From Planctomycetia bacterium (GTDB lineage: Bacteria > Planctomycetota > Planctomycetia > Pirellulales > UBA1268): a DNA stretch of 47,560 nt. Below are positions 43,340-47,560 of this stretch, in pieces. The position numbers and the translations under genes were made by a program. Location: NCBI GenBank assembly GCA_009926295.1, contig RFPF01000001.1, positions 1 to 47,560 of the forward strand, written 5' to 3'. The notes beneath the pieces are model-generated. The model worked only from the letters and a program-made list of their open reading frames with translations, made no database searches and was not told the origin of the DNA. Position 1 is the first letter of the stretch, and each line of letters begins with the position of its first letter.

Positions 43340-45573
43340 GCCGTCGCTCCGACGCCCGTCTGCTCACGCAACAGCGCCAACGCTACCGGCAGCGGCGTTG
43401 CGATGCCTAGCCCGAGGGCCAGCCGCCGCGACATGCGGGTGGTTCCCGGGGCGGCGAGGATCGAGTCCACGGTGTGCGGCGTGGTCCGCACGTGCCAGGG
43501 CAGGCCGCCCGTGGCGATGAGCACGGCGTCGGCCTCGTGACGCGGGCCGGCCGGACGCACCTCCAGAAAGTGTGGAGCGGTGAAGCGGGTGCGGCTGGTC
43601 GCGATCGACTCGCCGTGGAGGCTGCGTCGGAGATCGAGGTCGTCGTTCTCGTTCCAGGCGAAGCGGCAGGCCACGTGCGTTTCCAGGAGCGGTCCCTCGA
43701 TCGGACAGCGGAGGTCGACGTGTATGTCGAGCCGCACGAGCGGCGCGTCGCCCACGAGGCCGAACCGCTGCGTGAACGACCCGAGCACCGTTCCCGGGCC
43801 GGTGACGAGCACGCCGCGGCTGACGATCAGGGTGCCCGATTCCCGATCCACGCGCTCGGCGACCATCCGCGAGTATTCTGCCCGCTCCTCGGCCGACTCC
43901 CACACGCCACCCGCCGGCGGCGCGGGCCGCGTCGTGCGCACGGCGAGCGCCTGCGACAGCCGGTTGCCCCTGCCGCCGGGAGAGCGGAGCGAGAGGACGC
44001 CGCCGGTGCGCGGATGCACCTCCAGCCTGACCGCCGCGTTTTCCAGCACCAGCCCGGCCTCCGCGCCCCGGCTCGTATGGAAACCGCCCGCGAGCCTCGC
44101 CCAGAAGCCCGGTTCGCCGGCACTCGGCCGTGCGGCGGGGCCGCAGCCGGTGACGCTCGCGGCCAGGGTCGGGACGGCCGAGGCGGCCGACGCCTCGGCC
44201 GCGGCGGCCGCGACGCGGATGTCGACGGGGTCGGGGGCGTCTGCAACCCGCTCCCCCGGCAGCGTCGGCGGGAACGCGTCGGCGGGAACGTCGGCCGGAA
44301 CGCCGGCATGCTCCGTCTCGGCGAACAGCATGGCGGGAGTGACGAACCGGCCGAGCAGCGTGGTCCAGGCGGCGATTCGCCGCAGGTCGGCGAACCACGG
44401 GCTTGCCGTGCCGGCGTAGTGGGCGAAGGACACGATGCAACTGTGATCGTGATCCATCGCGTCGCCCACCTTGTCCGGCAGCTGGAGGATCGTGCCCGCC
44501 GAGCGGGCGTCGAGCGGCGGCCTGGCGAACGCTTCGATGCACCCGCCGGCCACCCCCTGCCAACGGATTCGGCTCGAGCCCGGATCGGGCAGCGGCGTGC
44601 CGTCGAAGAGGTTCCAGATCGCGCCCCGGTAGCCGCGCTCGACGAGCACTCCGGGCAGGTAGGCCGAGGAGCCGCCGCTGCACTGCCCGAACGTCACGGG
44701 GACGCGGCCGAGGAGATCGCGATACGTTGCGTGACCGCGCTCGAACGATGCCCGGAGTGTTTCGAGCAGCTGGAAGTCGACCGGCGTCGCGTCTTCACGG
44801 CCGCCCACGATCTCGACGGCGCCGGCGGCGACGCGGTCGCGAAGCCGGCCGAGCAGGGCGGGATCATCGCTGCCGAGGCGCTCCAGAAGCCTTGCGGTGG
44901 CGACGCAGGCCAGCGGGACTGGCGATCCGAGCTCTCCGGCGAGCCGGCTGCCAAGCGTCGACTCGGCGAGAAGCACGATGTCGAGCAGCCAGACGTCGAC
45001 GGGATAGTATCGGGATCGCGTCGCCTCGAGCGTGGCGAAGCACTCGTGGAGCCCGTCGCGAGCCGCCGCATCGTCGCCCGCGACGGCGGCCCGGGCGGCG
45101 GCGACGACCCCGCTCGAGAAGCCGTCGACGGCACCGTCGAGCGACGACCGCATCCGCCGCGCCAGCAGTTCGGCGAGCAGCCAGGCGAGCCCGAGGGCGT
45201 GGAAATCGTCGGCCAGCGACGACCCTCCGGCGCGGGCCTCGCCTTCGAGCGCCTCCACGGCCGCCGCCACGATCGCCCCGCGTTCGCGGACGCCCCGCAC
45301 GAAACGCGAACCCGCCAGCCCGGCCGCGTCGAGCATAGCGGCGAACCGCTCGTCGGCCGCGGCCGGCACGATCCCCAGAATCGCCGCGGGATCGGCCGGC
45401 GGCACCTCGACGCTCGACCAGCCGGGAGCGTGGCCCACCGCGGCGATCAGGGCCGGATGCCAGGCCGCCGTCCACGCGGCGAGCAGTTCGTCGGCCTCCC
45501 GCTCATCGAGCCAGGTCGGAAAGTCCTCGAACGAGTGGCAGGGGAGAAAGACTACGATCCGTTCGGGACGCAT
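43336..45573 (-). CDS. Predicted glycosidase-like protein (GH38/GH57-like barrel, tentative)
   Basis: A 745-residue protein, no signal peptide. Residues 180-400 have the feel of a GH38/GH57-type (beta/alpha)7 barrel: YYPVDVWLLDIVLLAESTLG, RLRDRVAAGAVEIVGGREDA (resembling the G-x-x-E-I-V/x-G-G segment), VTFGQCSGGSSAYLPGVLVE and RGYRGAIWNLFDGTPLPDPG. The C-terminal half (520-745) is beta-rich (LENAAVRLEVHPRTGGVLSL), as in alpha-mannosidase C-terminal domains. Catalytic residues cannot be assigned with confidence, so the activity is only a suggestion. It lies first in the operon with cmk and plsC, and the reason for that pairing is unclear. Confidence 0.6.
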   Translation of the reverse strand: MRPERIVVFLPCHSFEDFPTWLDEREADELLAAWTAAWHPALIAAVGHAPGWSSVEVPPADPAAILGIVPAAADERFAAMLDAAGLAGSRFVRGVRERGAIVAAAVEALEGEARAGGSSLADDFHALGLAWLLAELLARRMRSSLDGAVDGFSSGVVAAARAAVAGDDAAARDGLHECFATLEATRSRYYPVDVWLLDIVLLAESTLGSRLAGELGSPVPLACVATARLLERLGSDDPALLGRLRDRVAAGAVEIVGGREDATPVDFQLLETLRASFERGHATYRDLLGRVPVTFGQCSGGSSAYLPGVLVERGYRGAIWNLFDGTPLPDPGSSRIRWQGVAGGCIEAFARPPLDARSAGTILQLPDKVGDAMDHDHSCIVSFAHYAGTASPWFADLRRIAAWTTLLGRFVTPAMLFAETEHAGVPADVPADAFPPTLPGERVADAPDPVDIRVAAAAAEASAASAVPTLAASVTGCGPAARPSAGEPGFWARLAGGFHTSRGAEAGLVLENAAVRLEVHPRTGGVLSLRSPGGRGNRLSQALAVRTTRPAPPAGGVWESAEERAEYSRMVAERVDRESGTLIVSRGVLVTGPGTVLGSFTQRFGLVGDAPLVRLDIHVDLRCPIEGPLLETHVACRFAWNENDDLDLRRSLHGESIATSRTRFTAPHFLEVRPAGPRHEADAVLIATGGLPWHVRTTPHTVDSILAAPGTTRMSRRLALGLGIATPLPVALALLREQTGVGATA

Positions 45574-45646
45574 GTCTCAAGTCTACATCGGTTCTCGCGG
45601 CCCTCTCGGATCCGGACCGCGGCGACGGCACCCACGGAGACTCGCC

Positions 45647-46312
45647 CTAGCCGGCGCCGATCTGCCTGAGCATCTCGGCGAGGTGGGCCTGCAGGTCGAG
45701 CAGGGCCTGCCAGTGGGCGAAGTCGATCTCCACGACCTCGTTGCCCGGCCGCATCACTGCACCCTCGCTGGCCTCGCAGAGGATCGCCTGGACGTAGTCG
45801 AGAAGTTCCGAGACTTCGGCGGACTGTGCCGGCGACAGCCGGCCGGGCAGTGGGGGCGGCCCTCCGGGCAGCAGCGGCGATCGCACCTCGGAGACGTCGG
45901 CGACCACGTCGGACTCGTGCGTCGCGATGCGCTCCAGCCGCTCCCCCATCTGCCGTGCACGGGCCTCGGCTTGGCCGGGAAGCTTGGCCACGATCTCGGC
46001 GATCCGCCTGTCGATGTCGCTGTGCGATCCCACCAGCAGCAGCGAGCGGCCCACGGAAATGAGGTCGCCGTCGCGGAGGATGCGAACCTGGATGTCCTCG
46101 CCGTTGACCTTCGTGCCGTTGGTGCTCTCGAGATCCGTGAGCACGATCTTGTCGTTGTCTTCCTGGAGCTTGAGGTGGTAGCGGCTGATCCGCTCGTCGT
46201 TGAGCTGGATCGAGTTGCCCTCCTCGCGCCCGATCGTCACGGGGGTCGGCAGGTGGTCGAACGTCCGCCCGCGATCGGCACCATGCAGGACTCTGAGCGT
46301 GACGTATGCCAT
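45647..46312 (-). CDS. FHA-domain protein
   Basis: A 221-residue cytosolic protein starting at ATG 46312. The FHA domain takes the first 100 residues: TPVTIGREEGNSIQLNDERI, ISRYHLKLQEDNDKIVLTDL and ESTNGTKVNGEDI carry the Gly-Arg, Ser-x-x-His and Thr-Asn-Gly residues that bind phosphothreonine. The remaining part is helical (DRRIAEIVAKLPGQAEARAR and a C-terminal LLDLQAHLAEMLRQI). It would recognise a protein phosphorylated by a Ser/Thr kinase; the kinase at 37260 is a candidate only by proximity. The 84 nt upstream lead to a tRNA gene on the other strand. Confidence 0.9.
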   Translation of the reverse strand: MAYVTLRVLHGADRGRTFDHLPTPVTIGREEGNSIQLNDERISRYHLKLQEDNDKIVLTDLESTNGTKVNGEDIQVRILRDGDLISVGRSLLLVGSHSDIDRRIAEIVAKLPGQAEARARQMGERLERIATHESDVVADVSEVRSPLLPGGPPPLPGRLSPAQSAEVSELLDYVQAILCEASEGAVMRPGNEVVEIDFAHWQALLDLQAHLAEMLRQIGAG

Positions 46313-46396
46313 GGAGTCGATGATTGCCCAAAATCCCGCATTGGTCAAACGAGCCCATCGCCCGGGGCCCTTCCAATCGCTACGATCAGTCCCAAC

Positions 46397-46470
<74 letters not shown>

Positions 46471-46481
46471 CTGCGCGGCCG

Positions 46482-47560
46482 CTAGCTCGGGCCGCTCACT
46501 CTCGGGCGCAGCACACCGATCCTGAGCGGCGGGGCGAGGCCCGTGGAACCGGGCAGCGTGGACGACGTGCCGCCCGACGGGGCGGTGTTTTTCTTCACGC
46601 CGTTGGTCCGGCCGAACTGGCCCTGGACGCTGAAGATCTGCGACTCGTCGATCGCCGCCGTCCACACGTCGGGCCGCTGGCCGGCCGGGCCGCTGAAGGC
46701 GGCGAACGAGGCGGCCGGGATTTTTCCGATGCCGGAATACGTCTCCACCTTCGAGCCGCCGTTCACGCCGGCCGACACCATGTATTTGTCGGCCACGCCG
46801 GCCGCGACGGGCAGCGCCGCCACCGACACGCCGTTCATGTATCGAGGCGCGATCGGATTGATTGAGTTGACGAGGGCGGGCGTCGCCGGCACGCCGTTGT
46901 AGGTGTTCACGGTTGCCCGGATGCCTGGCCCGCTGCCGACGATGATCTCGGTGATGCCGTCGGGAGCCGGCGACGTGAGTCTCGCGCCCGAGAACGTGCC
47001 GATGTCGGCCGTGGCGAGCGTGACGCCGCCGCGGAACGCGGGGCCGAACGGCTGGAACTGCCGAGACGGCGTGCTCGAAATGCCCGAGCCCAGCGTCACC
47101 GGGAACACGCGGACCAGGTTGCCCCCCTTCTGCTGGCCGGCGACGAGGTCCGTGCTGGTGGCACCGGTCACCGCTCCGGCCGCGATCTCGACGCCATTGG
47201 TGTAGCCTGCGCCGAACGGGAAAAAGTTGTATTGCGGCAGCGGCACGCCGTCGCGGGTGAAGACGCGCACCTCGCCGGGTCGGCCCGGCCCCGGCGCCGT
47301 GATGATCTCGGCGATGCCGTCGCCGGTGACGTCGTAGCCGAACACGTGCGCGCCGCCGCGGAACGTGGGCTCGTAGGCGTAGAACTCCGTCCGGATGGCG
47401 CCCGTGGTGGGGTCGATCACGCGCACCAGCGGCGCGCTCGTGCAGCCGATGTCGGTCCCCAGGATCACGCCCAGTTGCTGCACCGTGATCGTGGCCTGCG
47501 ACGAGTTGTTCGAGTAGTTCGACTCGTAGGTCGCGGTCGAGACCGTCGCCGTGTTGGTGA
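46482..47560 (-). CDS. Secreted DUF11/FG-GAP-like repeat protein, C-terminal part (5' end outside window)
   Basis: The frame is open through base 47560, so the gene begins beyond the window. Just inside it, NTATVSTATYESNYSNNSSQ then ATITVQQLG resembles the end of a DUF11/CARDB-type surface repeat. Then several propeller-like FG-GAP repeats follow: FRGGAHVFGYDVTGDGIAEI then ITAPGPGRPGEVRVFTRDG, FRGGVTLATADIGTFSGARL, and DGITEIIVGSGPGIRATVN. The D-x-T-G-D-G-x-x-E pattern suggests calcium sites. The protein is probably exported and cell-surface attached, of adhesin or structural type. The end is Gly/Ser/Pro-rich, with no PEP-CTERM tag seen. The GTG at 47483 is internal. Confidence 0.85.
   Translation of the reverse strand, partial: TNTATVSTATYESNYSNNSSQATITVQQLGVILGTDIGCTSAPLVRVIDPTTGAIRTEFYAYEPTFRGGAHVFGYDVTGDGIAEIITAPGPGRPGEVRVFTRDGVPLPQYNFFPFGAGYTNGVEIAAGAVTGATSTDLVAGQQKGGNLVRVFPVTLGSGISSTPSRQFQPFGPAFRGGVTLATADIGTFSGARLTSPAPDGITEIIVGSGPGIRATVNTYNGVPATPALVNSINPIAPRYMNGVSVAALPVAAGVADKYMVSAGVNGGSKVETYSGIGKIPAASFAAFSGPAGQRPDVWTAAIDESQIFSVQGQFGRTNGVKKNTAPSGGTSSTLPGSTGLAPPLRIGVLRPRVSGPS

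Overview
The window is a high-GC, gene-dense bacterial chromosome segment. It most resembles a planctomycete (Planctomycetota, probably a Pirellulales-type organism). The case rests on a PEP-CTERM protein, a Ser/Thr kinase with the usual planctomycete N-terminal lead-in, DUF1844 next to pyrG and folD, large secreted proteins with planctomycete-like architecture, frequent GTG starts and many 4-base stop/start overlaps. The taxonomic call is inference from content; no rRNA gene or other taxonomic marker is present.

Region 1 (1-26146) is a surface-polysaccharide locus. On the + strand lie a truncated GT4, a GT4, a SAM methyltransferase, a frameshifted GT2, another GT4, a GDP-mannose 3,5-epimerase-like enzyme, two more GT4s and a GT2, mostly joined by ATGA/GTGA overlaps. 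Then come two minus-strand methyltransferases (one FkbM-type), an O-antigen ligase/polymerase-like membrane protein, two paralogous asparagine-synthase-type amidotransferases around a small secreted protein, a PQQ-like beta-propeller and another GT4. The region ends with a tripartite exporter (ABC protein, HlyD adaptor, TolC-like channel) and a GT10 fucosyltransferase-family enzyme. Together they would make nucleotide-sugar precursors, assemble and methylate or amidate a glycan, and polymerise or ligate it. What the exporter carries is unknown.

Region 2 (26016-29405) holds a SYLF-domain secreted protein whose 3' end runs 131 nt into the GT10 gene, a PEP-CTERM protein, a DAHP synthase, and a roughly 400-bp element of two inverted, individually foldable repeat units between the divergent DAHP synthase and pyrG genes.

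Region 3 (29406-38738) is mainly housekeeping: pyrG-DUF1844-folD as one tightly overlapping operon, an MsbA-like ABC transporter with a large helical insertion coupled to a zinc-ribbon membrane protein, a rhamnulokinase gene broken by one in-frame TAG, a [4Fe-4S] APS reductase, and a Ser/Thr kinase fused to a degenerate receiver-like domain.

Region 4 (38900-47560) has a 1041-residue secreted protein, an overlapping operon of a predicted glycosidase-like protein, cytidylate kinase and PlsC acyltransferase, an FHA-domain protein, a tRNA-Arg(TCG), and the C-terminal part of a large secreted DUF11/FG-GAP-like protein that runs off the window.

Points most worth a second look are the inverted-repeat element, the exporter whose ATPase lacks the expected catalytic residues, the nonsense-interrupted rhamnulokinase, the frameshifted GT2, and the plant-like GDP-mannose epimerase sharing a locus with a GT10 transferase.
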